A stretch of 64,000 nt of DNA from an uncultured Alphaproteobacteria bacterium (lineage in GTDB: Bacteria > Pseudomonadota > Alphaproteobacteria > Micavibrionales > Micavibrionaceae), in NCBI GenBank assembly GCA_937931645.1, contig CALHAR010000002.1, positions 179,613 through 243,612 on the forward strand. The letters run 5' to 3'. The notes under the pieces are model-generated. The model was not told the DNA's origin. It worked only from the letters and a program-made list of their open reading frames with translations, and did not search any database. The position numbers were made by a program, and so were the translations under genes. How positions within the stretch are numbered: position 1 is the first letter of the stretch; every line of letters starts with the position of its first letter. Positions 51,888 to 60,828 of the stretch are shown here, in pieces.

Positions 51888-53819
51888 ATGAAGGTCAACT
51901 TTCGAAGAATTATCGGGTGCTTTGCCATGATATTGGCCTTTTGCGTGTTTTCTACCCATGCAAAGGCAAATCAGACATTAACCAATGCGCTTCGCCAAGC
52001 AGAGCAAGGTAATATGAGTGCGGCATTGGCCGCCCGTTCTTCTTTAAAAGGTACAGCGCAAGATACGTTGAATTGGTATATTTATTATAAAGGAGCGCCT
52101 AATACATCTTTTTCTGAAGTGGCGAGTTTCATTAAGACACACCCGAAATGGCCGTATGCGATTACAATTCAAAAAAAAGGTGAAGAAAAATTAGGTGGCG
52201 GACAGCTTAGCCCTAGCCAGTTACAGTTTTTTAATAGCCACGAACCTATAACCGCGCAAGCGATGAGTGCTTATGTTCAAGCTAAGGGGAACAACGCAAA
52301 ACAAACGCTAAATAAATGGTGGCAAACGGCGTCTTTAACCCGTGATGAGCAACGCAAGATATATGGAGCGTATGGAGCCTCTTTAAGTCGCCAAAACCAT
52401 ATTAAGCGTATGGATATGTTGTTAAATAGAAGAGAGTTTTCCAATGCACAAGCGATAGCCGATGTCATTGGTGGCGGATATCCACAGTTGGCGGCGGCAC
52501 GTAGAGCATTAGCGCAAGGGAAGAGTGATGTGAACGGGTTGATTAATGCGGTCCCCGCTCAGTTGCAAAATAATGAAGGTTTGTTATTTGATCGTTTGCA
52601 GTGGCGTAGAAAAAAGAAGCTAAACCAAGGCGCTATTGAAATTTTAAACGCGTCTCCTTCGGCGAGTAAAATGAGTATTCCATCACGATGGTGGAAGGAA
52701 CGACACATTGTTGTTCGCCGTTTAATGGAAGCTAAACAATATAAACAAGCTTATCGCTTGGCTTCGTCGCACAAACAACGCGAAGGGTTCCCGAAGTCAC
52801 AAGCAGAGTGGGTGTCGGGTTTCTTAGCACTTCGGTTTAATAACCAACCCTATAAAGCTTTTGAACATTTTGAAACGCTTTATAAAAATGTTGAAAGTCC
52901 CATTAGCCGGGCGCGTGGTGCTTATTGGGCGGGTCGTGCCAGTGACGCATTGAATGATCCACAGATTGCAACTCAATGGTATAATGTTGCGGCGAAATAC
53001 CCTGAAACTTTCTATGGTCAACTGGCGGCAGAAAGAACAGGACGTCAAGTATCGTTAAATACGCGTAGCTCAACGGGACAACAAAGTAATGCCAATAATG
53101 ATTTAGCAAGCGCCGCGACTTACCTATCAAATGCAGGCTTGAGAAAAGAAGCGTCAGCATTTTTGTTAAGGTTAAAAGAGCATGCAAAGTCAGCAGGTGA
53201 TTACGAGAAAGCGGCTAATTTAGCAACGCGATTGGGGCAACCAGATATTGCAATTAAGATTGCGCAAGATTTACAGCGTAAAAAAGGTGTGACCTTGGGT
53301 AAGTATCTTTACCCGCAAAAGATACGAGAGCTTAAGAATATCAATAATGTTGAATGGGCGTTTATTAATGCGATTATTCGTCAAGAAAGCCGTTTTGACC
53401 AGAATGCGATTAGTCACGCAGGCGCAAGAGGGTTGATGCAATTAATGCCTGCGACTGCACGTGAGACAGCATCAAGAGCAGGGCTTAACCATCAAAAAGC
53501 ATGGCTGACATCTCGTCCTTCGCATAACATCAGGCTGGGTTCAAAATATTTAGGGCAGATGACCAGACGCTTTAATGGTAACTATGCAATGGCGGCAGCG
53601 GCGTATAATGCTGGCCCTGGGCGTGTTGACCAATGGATTAAAAAAATGGGTGATCCCCGTTCAAGCCAAGTTGATTTAATTGATTGGATTGAGCAAATTC
53701 CTATTTATGAAACGCGCAATTATGTGCAACGTGTGTTGGAAGGTGTCTATGTTTATCGTAACAGCCTGAAGGGAAAGCAACCACCCGTTAATGCGTCTAT
53801 ACATGTCGCCACGAGATAG
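51888..53819 (+). CDS. Soluble lytic murein transglycosylase
   Basis: The enzyme cleaves peptidoglycan with formation of 1,6-anhydro ends. A signal peptide runs to about residue 27 (ILAFCVFSTHAKA). The long middle part is helical, as in the Slt70 ring. The catalytic SLT domain near 490-610 has the Glu in IIRQESRFDQNAISHAGARG, then LMQLMPATARE and AAAAYNAGPGRVDQW. The 643-residue length matches Slt70. It may remodel the wall generally; a role in flagellar rod passage is possible because FlgJ lacks this domain. Confidence 0.9.
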   Translation: MKVNFRRIIGCFAMILAFCVFSTHAKANQTLTNALRQAEQGNMSAALAARSSLKGTAQDTLNWYIYYKGAPNTSFSEVASFIKTHPKWPYAITIQKKGEEKLGGGQLSPSQLQFFNSHEPITAQAMSAYVQAKGNNAKQTLNKWWQTASLTRDEQRKIYGAYGASLSRQNHIKRMDMLLNRREFSNAQAIADVIGGGYPQLAAARRALAQGKSDVNGLINAVPAQLQNNEGLLFDRLQWRRKKKLNQGAIEILNASPSASKMSIPSRWWKERHIVVRRLMEAKQYKQAYRLASSHKQREGFPKSQAEWVSGFLALRFNNQPYKAFEHFETLYKNVESPISRARGAYWAGRASDALNDPQIATQWYNVAAKYPETFYGQLAAERTGRQVSLNTRSSTGQQSNANNDLASAATYLSNAGLRKEASAFLLRLKEHAKSAGDYEKAANLATRLGQPDIAIKIAQDLQRKKGVTLGKYLYPQKIRELKNINNVEWAFINAIIRQESRFDQNAISHAGARGLMQLMPATARETASRAGLNHQKAWLTSRPSHNIRLGSKYLGQMTRRFNGNYAMAAAAYNAGPGRVDQWIKKMGDPRSSQVDLIDWIEQIPIYETRNYVQRVLEGVYVYRNSLKGKQPPVNASIHVATR

Positions 53820-53820
53820 T

Positions 53821-53864
53821 TTTTTTGCAAATTGCGAACGGGGCCGCGTTGCAAAATGCAAAAC
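53821..53864. repeat. Imperfect hairpin after the transglycosylase gene
   Basis: TTTTGCAAATTGCGAAC and GTTGCAAAATGCAAAA can pair with a few mismatches around a G+C-rich loop. It has no T-run on the plus strand, so terminator function is doubtful. Confidence 0.3.
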
Positions 53865-53953
53865 GTACTTAGTCTCTATCTCTAACCTATTGAAATATTA
53901 GCGCCTTTGTATGGCATGGATAGTGCAACCTTTTCTGTGAGGGGAAGGGTACG

Positions 53954-54475
53954 ATGATTTTATTTTATGATGAACGGCAAGTTGCCGCAGATATGTTTAT
54001 AAAAAATTTAAGTTTGTTTTTGGACGGGGAGGTTATTCAACCTTTTTCTTTAGATGATATTGATAGTAATACCCAGCCTAAGCTACTGATTGTTGAAGGG
54101 CAAAATACGCACCCGCGACGGCTTTATAAAATTGCGGCACTTTATCCCAATGTGCCAATGATCGTTATTTCAGATAAAAACTTTAAAAATTTGGATGTAA
54201 CGGGAGTAATTAGCACTTCAACCCCCGTTAAGCAGATAGCGGATATTTGCTGTCTTATTTTGCAAAAGACAAGAGAGCGTAAGGCGTTTAATTTCAACCT
54301 GACAGAAGAGATGTTTTTGAAAAAATTGGTTCAAGGGGCTTCAAATAGAGAGATATCAAGGGAGTCTGGCTTGGCTTCGTCGATGGTGAAATATCACTTG
54401 CAAAATATCTATAGTAAAATGGGTGTTAAAAATAGAACGCAAGCCGCTATCATGGCGGATAAATTCATTCTATAA
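53954..54475 (+). CDS. LuxR-type regulator with degenerate receiver domain
   Basis: The 173-residue protein has a receiver-like fold (1-105) and a GerE/LuxR helix-turn-helix (about 112-170: LVQGASNREISRESGLASSM, VKYHLQNIYSKMGVKNRTQA). The position of the phospho-acceptor reads LLIVEGQN, with Glu48 where Asp is expected, and the N-terminal acidic pair is not clear. It likely works without phosphorylation. Targets are unknown. The AGGGG ribosome site is about 7 bases before the ATG. The next gene starts 7 bases after its stop. Confidence 0.75.
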   Translation: MILFYDERQVAADMFIKNLSLFLDGEVIQPFSLDDIDSNTQPKLLIVEGQNTHPRRLYKIAALYPNVPMIVISDKNFKNLDVTGVISTSTPVKQIADICCLILQKTRERKAFNFNLTEEMFLKKLVQGASNREISRESGLASSMVKYHLQNIYSKMGVKNRTQAAIMADKFIL

Positions 54476-54482
54476 TGACAGG

Positions 54483-55652
54483 ATGAAAACCGAATTAACA
54501 TTACAGCCCCCTTCATGGATGCAAGATGAAGCAACGAAACTGATCATGCATGCGTTGAATGAGGGTAATGATAGACCGCAGACTTTGTTTGTTGGAGGTT
54601 GTGTGCGTAATTGGATTTTGAACAAAGATGTTCATGATGTTGATTTGGCAACAATATACACGCCTGATGAGGTCATTCAAAAGTTAGAAGCGGCAAATAT
54701 TAAGGTTATTCCAACGGGTATTGACCATGGAACGGTGACGGCCGTGGTTGATGGTAAGCCGTTTGAAATTACGACATTGCGGCATGACAATAAAACTGAT
54801 GGCCGCCATGCGGAGGTCAGCTTCACTGATGATTGGGTGGAAGATGCTAGGCGTCGTGACTTTACAATGAACACATTATTGGCGGATATGTCGGGTAATG
54901 TTTTTGACCCGTTGGGGGAAGGTGTTGCCGATGCGAAGGCGGGGCGTGTTATTTTTGTCGGTGATGCGATAACCCGTATTGATGAAGATTATTTACGAAT
55001 TTTACGCTTCTTTCGCTTTCATGCCTTTTATGGGCAGGGGGAAGCCGATGCGGTCGCGCTTAAAGCATGTCAATCAGCGGCAGAGAAGATTTCTAGCTTG
55101 TCCTTAGAAAGAGTCACGAGTGAATTTCTGAAAATTCTAAGTGTTGATGAGGCGGATAAAATTTTAAAAACTATGTTTGATTATAATGTGCTGGCGAGCT
55201 TGCCTAACAAGAACTATCAATCAGAAATTTTAGAAAAACTTTGTGCGTTGCAATGTGAGCATCATGCCATCAACGTTGAAACGCGCTTGTTTGTTTTGGC
55301 GGGTGGAAAGGCGAGCTTGTTTGATGATTATTTGCGTCTGTCTCACGCGCAGAAGAAGTTTATTATAAAATTAGATATGGTTGCGGCCGCCGCGTTTTAT
55401 CAAGATGAAAAGTCATTGAAGAAGAAAATATTTCAGCATGGTAATGGCTTGTTGATGCAGGGCTATTTATTGAGCCTTGCCAAGGGGCAAGGCATAGAAA
55501 ATTTGGAAATGATTGAAATCATCAAAAATTGGCGCGCCCCAAAATGCCCGATTAATGGTGATACCTTAATCAAAGAAGGCTTCGTCACTGGCCCCGATTT
55601 AGGCATAGAGTTACAACGCCGTACGGATGAGTGGCTTGATAAGGTTTTATAA
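54483..55652 (+). CDS. cca: CCA tRNA nucleotidyltransferase family protein
   Basis: The family adds CCA to tRNA 3' ends; poly(A) polymerase is a close relative. Motifs are FVGGCVRNWILNKDVHDVDL, RRDFTMNTLLADMSGNVFDP and DEDYLRILRFFRFHAFYG. I chose the ATG at 54483, giving 389 residues that begin MKTELTLQPPSWM. The frame runs up to a GTG at 54423 inside the preceding gene, which is unlikely. The stop overlaps the convergent small gene by 6 bases. Assignment as CCA enzyme, not poly(A) polymerase, is based on typical alphaproteobacterial size. Confidence 0.85.
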   Translation: MKTELTLQPPSWMQDEATKLIMHALNEGNDRPQTLFVGGCVRNWILNKDVHDVDLATIYTPDEVIQKLEAANIKVIPTGIDHGTVTAVVDGKPFEITTLRHDNKTDGRHAEVSFTDDWVEDARRRDFTMNTLLADMSGNVFDPLGEGVADAKAGRVIFVGDAITRIDEDYLRILRFFRFHAFYGQGEADAVALKACQSAAEKISSLSLERVTSEFLKILSVDEADKILKTMFDYNVLASLPNKNYQSEILEKLCALQCEHHAINVETRLFVLAGGKASLFDDYLRLSHAQKKFIIKLDMVAAAAFYQDEKSLKKKIFQHGNGLLMQGYLLSLAKGQGIENLEMIEIIKNWRAPKCPINGDTLIKEGFVTGPDLGIELQRRTDEWLDKVL

Positions 55653-55910
55653 ACCCCATTGATAAGGAATGGATCCAATCGGTTGATTTCCTTTAGGCCT
55701 GGTACGCTCTATTTCTTCCTGTCTTGTTTCTGTATCTTGTAATTCGGAAACGCTGACTGTTGCAGGTTGACCATTTCCTGGCATGTTTCGGACAATTGTG
55801 AATTGCATGCCTGGTTGAGGCTTTTCTGTTGAATCTGTGATAGCTTCTTGCGCTTGTGCAACTGAATCAAAAGGTTGTGTTAAGATGCTAGCTGTTTTTG
55901 TGTCTGACAT
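55647..55910 (-). CDS. Small hypothetical protein
   Basis: The 87-residue protein is soluble, polar and has a Thr/Gln/Glu-rich composition (FDSVAQAQEAITDSTEKPQP, MPGNGQPATVSVSELQDTET). GGAG lies 6 bases before the ATG, so it is probably expressed. I do not recognise a family. It converges with the cca gene. Confidence 0.55.
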   Translation of the reverse strand: MSDTKTASILTQPFDSVAQAQEAITDSTEKPQPGMQFTIVRNMPGNGQPATVSVSELQDTETRQEEIERTRPKGNQPIGSIPYQWGL

Positions 55911-55997
55911 ATTTTACTCCATAATATTTTATTTCCGTATTAATTAAGCAATATAAAGATTATTGTCAACAAAAAGGATGTTTTGTCCTCAGTTTTT

Positions 55998-56912
55998 TTA
56001 TGGCCATTTAACTTCAGGGGGCAGTGACATCAAGATAGCCTCAGTATTACCGCCAGTTTTAAGACCAAATTGTGTTCCGCGATCATGGAGCAGGTTATAT
56101 TCAACATAACGTCCCCGTTTAATAAGTTGCGCTTCACGTTGTTCGGCTGTCCATTCTTTATGCATGTGGCGGCGGATGAGCTGAGGGTAGATATCAAGTA
56201 GAGTTTTGCCAACATCTTGGGTGAAGGCGAAATCTTTGTCCCAACCTCCGCCTTTATCGGAGGAATCTAGATAATCATAGAATATGCCACCAATACCGCG
56301 CGGTTCATCACGGTGCGGTAAATAAAAGTAACGATCACACCATGCTTTATATTCAGGATAGTAAGCAGGGTCATGCTTATCACAGCAAGATTTAAAAGCG
56401 GCGTGGAAATCATTGGTATCTTGAGTGTTTTTAATCATCGGGGTGAGGTCAGATCCGCCACCAAACCAACCCTTTGAGGTAACAATCATACGAGTATTCA
56501 TATGTACGGCAGGGACGAGGGGACTTTGCATATGTGCAACGAGGGATATACCCGCCGCCCAAAATTCGCCATTGCTTTCTTTTGCACCGGGGATTTTATC
56601 GGCAAATTCAGGAGAGAAGCTTCCATAAACTTCCGAGATGTTTACGCCGACTTTTTCAAAGACGCGGCCGCGCATTAAAGAAATTTCACCGCCGCCTTTT
56701 AAGATAGAGCCACTATGGTTGGGCTCGTCACTGTTTTCACGGTTCCAAGGTTTGCGTTCAAAGTTGCCTGCTGGTTTGTCGCCATGACTCTCGGTTTCAT
56801 TAAGTTCAGTTTCTATGGCTTCAAATTCGGTGCATATATCGTCCCGCAAGGTCTTAAACCATTGAGTTGCTTGCTTTTTTCGATGTGTCCAATCGGTTGT
56901 TATGTCAGTCAT
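55998..56912 (-). CDS. hemF: Oxygen-dependent coproporphyrinogen III oxidase HemF
   Basis: HemF converts coproporphyrinogen III to protoporphyrinogen IX with O2 in heme synthesis. The motifs are MHMNTRMI (after HMQSPLVPAV), SKGWFGGGSDLTPM, DRYFYLPHRDEPRGIGGIFY and RRGRYVEYNLLHDRGTQFGL, seen here as IKRGRYVEYNLLHD. The length is 304. The start overlaps the trmL stop as ATGA. A heme enzyme next to the bc1 genes fits an aerobic or microaerobic lifestyle. Confidence 0.95.
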   Translation of the reverse strand: MTDITTDWTHRKKQATQWFKTLRDDICTEFEAIETELNETESHGDKPAGNFERKPWNRENSDEPNHSGSILKGGGEISLMRGRVFEKVGVNISEVYGSFSPEFADKIPGAKESNGEFWAAGISLVAHMQSPLVPAVHMNTRMIVTSKGWFGGGSDLTPMIKNTQDTNDFHAAFKSCCDKHDPAYYPEYKAWCDRYFYLPHRDEPRGIGGIFYDYLDSSDKGGGWDKDFAFTQDVGKTLLDIYPQLIRRHMHKEWTAEQREAQLIKRGRYVEYNLLHDRGTQFGLKTGGNTEAILMSLPPEVKWP

Positions 56913-57352
56913 GTTGTTTGCCTTATGGCCTCTCCTACAATCATAGAGGTTGCATTAATAATGTTCAAAGAGCGGGCTTTACCAGACATAGGGATTATCA
57001 CGCGTGATTCTATAGTTTGGTGGATTTCTTCAGGAACGCCCGCGCTTTCACGCCCCGCTATCAGGATGTCGTTTTCTAAGAATTGAAAGTCTGTATAGGG
57101 AATGGAGGCTTTTGTTGTCATTAAGACAAAGCGCCATTCTTTATATTCTTTTTGGAAGGCTTGCCACGAATCGTGACGGATAATATGCGCCTCTTGGAGG
57201 TAATCCATGCCTGATTGTCTAATTTTTTTTGCATCCCAAGGAAATCCACAAGGTTCTATGATATGCAATGTTATGCCAAGGCAGGCGCACAGCCGTATGG
57301 CGGCGCCCACATTTTGTGGGATATCTGGCTGAAATAGAGCAATATGTATCAT
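56909..57352 (-). CDS. trmL: tRNA (cytidine-34/5-carboxymethylaminomethyluridine-34 2'-O)-methyltransferase TrmL
   Basis: TrmL methylates the wobble base ribose of certain leucine tRNAs, using S-adenosylmethionine. The SPOUT knot motifs are QPDIPQNVGAAIRLCACLGI, AGRESAGVPEEI and IPMSGKARSLNIINATSMIV. At 147 residues it has the minimal SPOUT length of TrmL. It diverges from petA and is coupled to hemF. Confidence 0.93.
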   Translation of the reverse strand: MIHIALFQPDIPQNVGAAIRLCACLGITLHIIEPCGFPWDAKKIRQSGMDYLQEAHIIRHDSWQAFQKEYKEWRFVLMTTKASIPYTDFQFLENDILIAGRESAGVPEEIHQTIESRVIIPMSGKARSLNIINATSMIVGEAIRQTT

Positions 57353-57511
57353 CTTGTGGGCAAGGTAAGGTTTTTTTGCGTAAAAATCTAGGATTCTTCG
57401 CTAGAAACTTATACCTTAAATTATAACTTGTATTGGGTGATAATATGGTGGTATTCCCCTATTTTAGATTTTCTATCTAAACTTTTAATAAGATTGCGGT
57501 AAAAAATAAAA

Positions 57512-58084
57512 ATGAGTGCAGATCAGACAAAAAAGCCTTCTTCAACTGAGGGTAATCATGGTGAAGGCGAGACACGTCGCGACTTTCTTTATTTAACAGC
57601 GGCGGCGTTTGGCGCAGTGGGGGCAGGGTCTTTTGCTTGGCCTCTTATTGACCAAATGAACCCTGCGGCAGACACACTGGCATTATCATCAACAGAGGTT
57701 GATTTAAGCCCAATTGAAGAAGGTCAAGCCATTACGGTTATGTGGCGCGGTAAGCCTGTTTTCATTCGCCACCGGACAGCCAAAGAAATTGAAGAAGCGA
57801 AAGCTGTCGACTTAGGTGAGCTTCGTGATCCTCAAACGGATGAAGAACGTGTCCAAGAAGGTCATGAAAAATGGTTGGTTATGGTTGGTATTTGTACCCA
57901 TTTGGGGTGTGTGCCTTTGGGACAAAAAAATGCGGATGTTAAGGGTGAGTATGATGGTTGGTTTTGTCCCTGTCATGGCTCGCATTATGATAGTTCGGGA
58001 CGTATTAGAAAAGGGCCTGCGCCGACAAATATGGCGATTCCTGACTATACGTTTATAAATGATACAATGATTAAGATTGGTTAG
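57512..58084 (+). CDS. petA: Ubiquinol-cytochrome c reductase Rieske iron-sulfur subunit
   Basis: The Rieske protein carries the 2Fe-2S cluster of the bc1 complex. A twin-arginine signal-anchor begins at R22-R23 ([20 protein letters not shown]). Cluster ligands lie in CTHLGC (C128, H130) and CPCHGSHYD (C152, H155), with C133 and C154 for the disulfide. The 190-residue length is normal. It is the first gene of petA-petB-petC. Confidence 0.97.
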   Translation: MSADQTKKPSSTEGNHGEGETRRDFLYLTAAAFGAVGAGSFAWPLIDQMNPAADTLALSSTEVDLSPIEEGQAITVMWRGKPVFIRHRTAKEIEEAKAVDLGELRDPQTDEERVQEGHEKWLVMVGICTHLGCVPLGQKNADVKGEYDGWFCPCHGSHYDSSGRIRKGPAPTNMAIPDYTFINDTMIKIG

Positions 58085-58094
58085 GGCTTAGATA

Positions 58095-59375
58095 ATGAGC
58101 AGTGGAAATAGAGAAAAATTAGATAATCCTGTGATGGAGTGGGTTGATTCCCGCCTTCCAATATTCAGTTTGTTGCAAAAAGAGTATGGTATTTTTCCAA
58201 CACCTAAGAACTTCAATTACTTCTGGAATTTTGGCGCGATTGCGATGGTCATGTTATCGCTGATGATTATCACGGGAATTGTGTTGGCGATGAGCTATGC
58301 CGCGAATACTGAAATTGCTTTTGATTCTGTTGAACGCATTATGCGTGATGTTAATCACGGTTGGTTGTTGCGTTACTTGCATTCTAATGGCGCCTCCTTT
58401 TTCTTTATTGCGGTTTATATTCATATTTTTCGTGGAATGTATTATGGCTCTTATAAACAACCGCGTGAGCTGCTTTGGATGCTAGGGGTTCTTATTTTCT
58501 TATTGATGATGGCAACCGCATTCATGGGTTATGTGCTTCCTTGGGGACAAATGAGTTTTTGGGGTGCGACAGTTATTACCAACTTATTCTCTGCTATTCC
58601 TTTGGTTGGGGACAGCATTGTGACATTACTTTGGGGTGGATTTTCGGTTGATAATCCAACGCTAAATCGTTTCTTTGCACTGCATTACCTATTTCCGTTT
58701 TTAATTGTGGGCGTTGTGTTTCTTCATGTTTGGGCGTTGCACGTCACAGGATCAAATAACCCTTTGGGAATAGAACCTAAAGGGAAGCAAGACACATTGC
58801 CATTTCACCCTTACTACACAATGAAAGACTCATTTGGAATTGTTGTGTTCCTTATTATTTTCGCAGGTTTTGTCTTTTTCGCACCAAATTATATGGGGCA
58901 CCCTGACAATTACATTCCTGCTAATCCATTGGTAACGCCGACACATATCGTTCCTGAATGGTATTTCCTACCGTTTTACGCGATCTTACGGGCGATTACG
59001 TTTGATATTGCTATTCCATTTACAGGGCTTGTTCTTTGTCCTGCTAAGCTGGGCGGTGTGTTGTTGATGTTTGGGTCTATTGCGATGTTATTTATTTTAC
59101 CGTTTTTGGATAAACATCCTGTACGCAGTGCGCGTTTCCGTCCTTGGTACAAAATTGCTTTAATTTTATTTGTTATTAACGCTTTTGTTTTGGGTGTTTG
59201 TGGTGGTAAGCCAGCCGAAGGGTTTTGGGTTCCTTTGGCGCAATTATGTACAGTATATTACTTTGCTTTCTTTGTTGTGATTATCCCATTTTTGAATAAG
59301 AAAGAGCCTGTCGTGCCACTGCCTAATAGCATCAATGAAGCAGTGCTTAATAAAAATACGAAAGCGGCGTCATGA
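58095..59375 (+). CDS. petB: Cytochrome b of the bc1 complex
   Basis: Cytochrome b holds two b-type hemes and both quinone sites. The 426-residue protein has eight membrane helices. Heme-ligand regions are [20 protein letters not shown] and [20 protein letters not shown]. The Qo motif PEWY appears in [16 protein letters not shown]. It is 10 bases after petA and overlaps petC as ATGA. Confidence 0.97.
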   Translation: MSSGNREKLDNPVMEWVDSRLPIFSLLQKEYGIFPTPKNFNYFWNFGAIAMVMLSLMIITGIVLAMSYAANTEIAFDSVERIMRDVNHGWLLRYLHSNGASFFFIAVYIHIFRGMYYGSYKQPRELLWMLGVLIFLLMMATAFMGYVLPWGQMSFWGATVITNLFSAIPLVGDSIVTLLWGGFSVDNPTLNRFFALHYLFPFLIVGVVFLHVWALHVTGSNNPLGIEPKGKQDTLPFHPYYTMKDSFGIVVFLIIFAGFVFFAPNYMGHPDNYIPANPLVTPTHIVPEWYFLPFYAILRAITFDIAIPFTGLVLCPAKLGGVLLMFGSIAMLFILPFLDKHPVRSARFRPWYKIALILFVINAFVLGVCGGKPAEGFWVPLAQLCTVYYFAFFVVIIPFLNKKEPVVPLPNSINEAVLNKNTKAAS

Positions 59376-60142
59376 TGATTAAATTTACCCTTACTTTATT
59401 GGTTGTTGTTTTAAGCTTTTCTCCTTTGGCGCAGGCGGGTGAAAGTTCGCATGCCGTAGAGAAACAAAATTGGGGATTTAATGGTCCTTTTGGAACATTT
59501 GATCGCGGCGCGTTGCAACGTGGTTTTCAAGTCTACACACAGGTGTGTTCTGCTTGCCATTCAATGAAATATTTATCGTACCGTAATCTGAGCGACCTTG
59601 GGTATGACGAGAGCCAAATTAAAGCGATAGCGGCAGAAAATACGACCATTGATATGAATGAGTTGGATGAAGAGGGCGAACCTATTGAACGCCCTATGCG
59701 CCCAAGTGATGCTTTTAAAAACCCGTATAAAAACGATCAGCAAGCCAAATATGCCAATAGTGGAGCGTTACCGCCTGACCTTTCTTTGATTGCAAAAGCG
59801 CGCGCAGGTGGCCCTGATTATCTTTATGGGCTTTTAACTGGTTATGAAGAACCACCAGAGGGCGTTGTTTTAGCAAGCGGTCAGCACTGGAACAAAGTGA
59901 TGGCGGGGAACAAAATCGCGATGGCGAATCCTTTGTCGGATGATGTCGTTGGTTATTCAGACGGTAGTCCGACAACGGCGGCGCAATATTCTAAGGATGT
60001 TTCAGAGTTCTTGATGTGGGCGGCAGAGCCAAAAATGGAAATTCGTAAGCGCACAGGAATTAAAGTGATTTTGTTCCTTCTTGTGTTTGCGGGGCTTATG
60101 TATGCGGTTAAGCGTAAAATCTGGGCTGATGTAAAGAAATAA
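59372..60142 (+). CDS. petC: Cytochrome c1 of the bc1 complex
   Basis: Cytochrome c1 takes electrons from the Rieske cluster. A signal peptide (to about 22, SFSPLAQAG) is followed by the heme site CSACH (C59-H63) and a region with [15 protein letters not shown], where the Met ligand or its neighbourhood lies. A C-terminal membrane helix ([20 protein letters not shown]) anchors it. The length is 256. Its start overlaps the petB stop. Confidence 0.96.
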   Translation: MMIKFTLTLLVVVLSFSPLAQAGESSHAVEKQNWGFNGPFGTFDRGALQRGFQVYTQVCSACHSMKYLSYRNLSDLGYDESQIKAIAAENTTIDMNELDEEGEPIERPMRPSDAFKNPYKNDQQAKYANSGALPPDLSLIAKARAGGPDYLYGLLTGYEEPPEGVVLASGQHWNKVMAGNKIAMANPLSDDVVGYSDGSPTTAAQYSKDVSEFLMWAAEPKMEIRKRTGIKVILFLLVFAGLMYAVKRKIWADVKK

Positions 60143-60233
60143 ACTTACATTTTTGCCTTGGTGGCACTATTAATATCCATATTATACAGATCATTGCTTT
60201 CCCCTGATTCTAAACTTTGATAGAATCACGGCT

Positions 60234-60785
60234 ATGAAAGATTTACAAAAAGACATATTAGATTTTTGGTTCGTTGAAACTCAACCTATTCAATGGTTTC
60301 AGGTCAATGAAGCGTTTGATAAAATTATTACTGAACGCTTTGAAGGTGCTTATGAAACCGCAGCGCAGGGTGGGTATGATGATTGGCAGCATAATGCAGA
60401 TGGGGCTTTGGCTTTATGTTTACTGCTTGATCAGATGCCTCGTAATATGTTTCGCGGTACTCCGAAAGCTTTTGCAACCGATAAAAAAGCTTTAATTGTC
60501 ACAAAATACGCCATCTCTAAGGGACTGGATCAGGTGCATTCTCCACAAAAACGTCGCTTTATTTACCTACCGTTTGAACATAGTGAGAATTTAAACGATC
60601 AACGGCGGAGTGTTGAATTGTTTGAAAAGACTAAAGATGAAGATCAACTGGGATATGAGTATGCGGTACGACATTTCAAAATTATTGAACAGTTTGGACG
60701 CTTTCCCCATAGGAATAAGATTTTGAAGCGGGATAACACGCCTGAAGAGGAAGAGTATCTTGCGCAAATTGGTGCTGGGTTTTAA
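60234..60785 (+). CDS. DUF924 family protein
   Basis: The 183-residue protein shows the DUF924 pattern: ILDFWFVETQPIQWFQVNEA near the start, ALALCLLLDQMPRNMFRGTP and RRFIYLPFEHSENLNDQRRS, then FGRFPHRNKILKRDNTPEEE. The fold is a helical, TPR-like bundle of unknown function. It has no clear ribosome site and a 91-base gap after petC, so it probably has its own promoter. Confidence 0.88.
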   Translation: MKDLQKDILDFWFVETQPIQWFQVNEAFDKIITERFEGAYETAAQGGYDDWQHNADGALALCLLLDQMPRNMFRGTPKAFATDKKALIVTKYAISKGLDQVHSPQKRRFIYLPFEHSENLNDQRRSVELFEKTKDEDQLGYEYAVRHFKIIEQFGRFPHRNKILKRDNTPEEEEYLAQIGAGF

Positions 60786-60828
60786 ACTACGTTAGTAGTT
60801 TTTCATTTCCTTTATTAGGAGAATTCTT

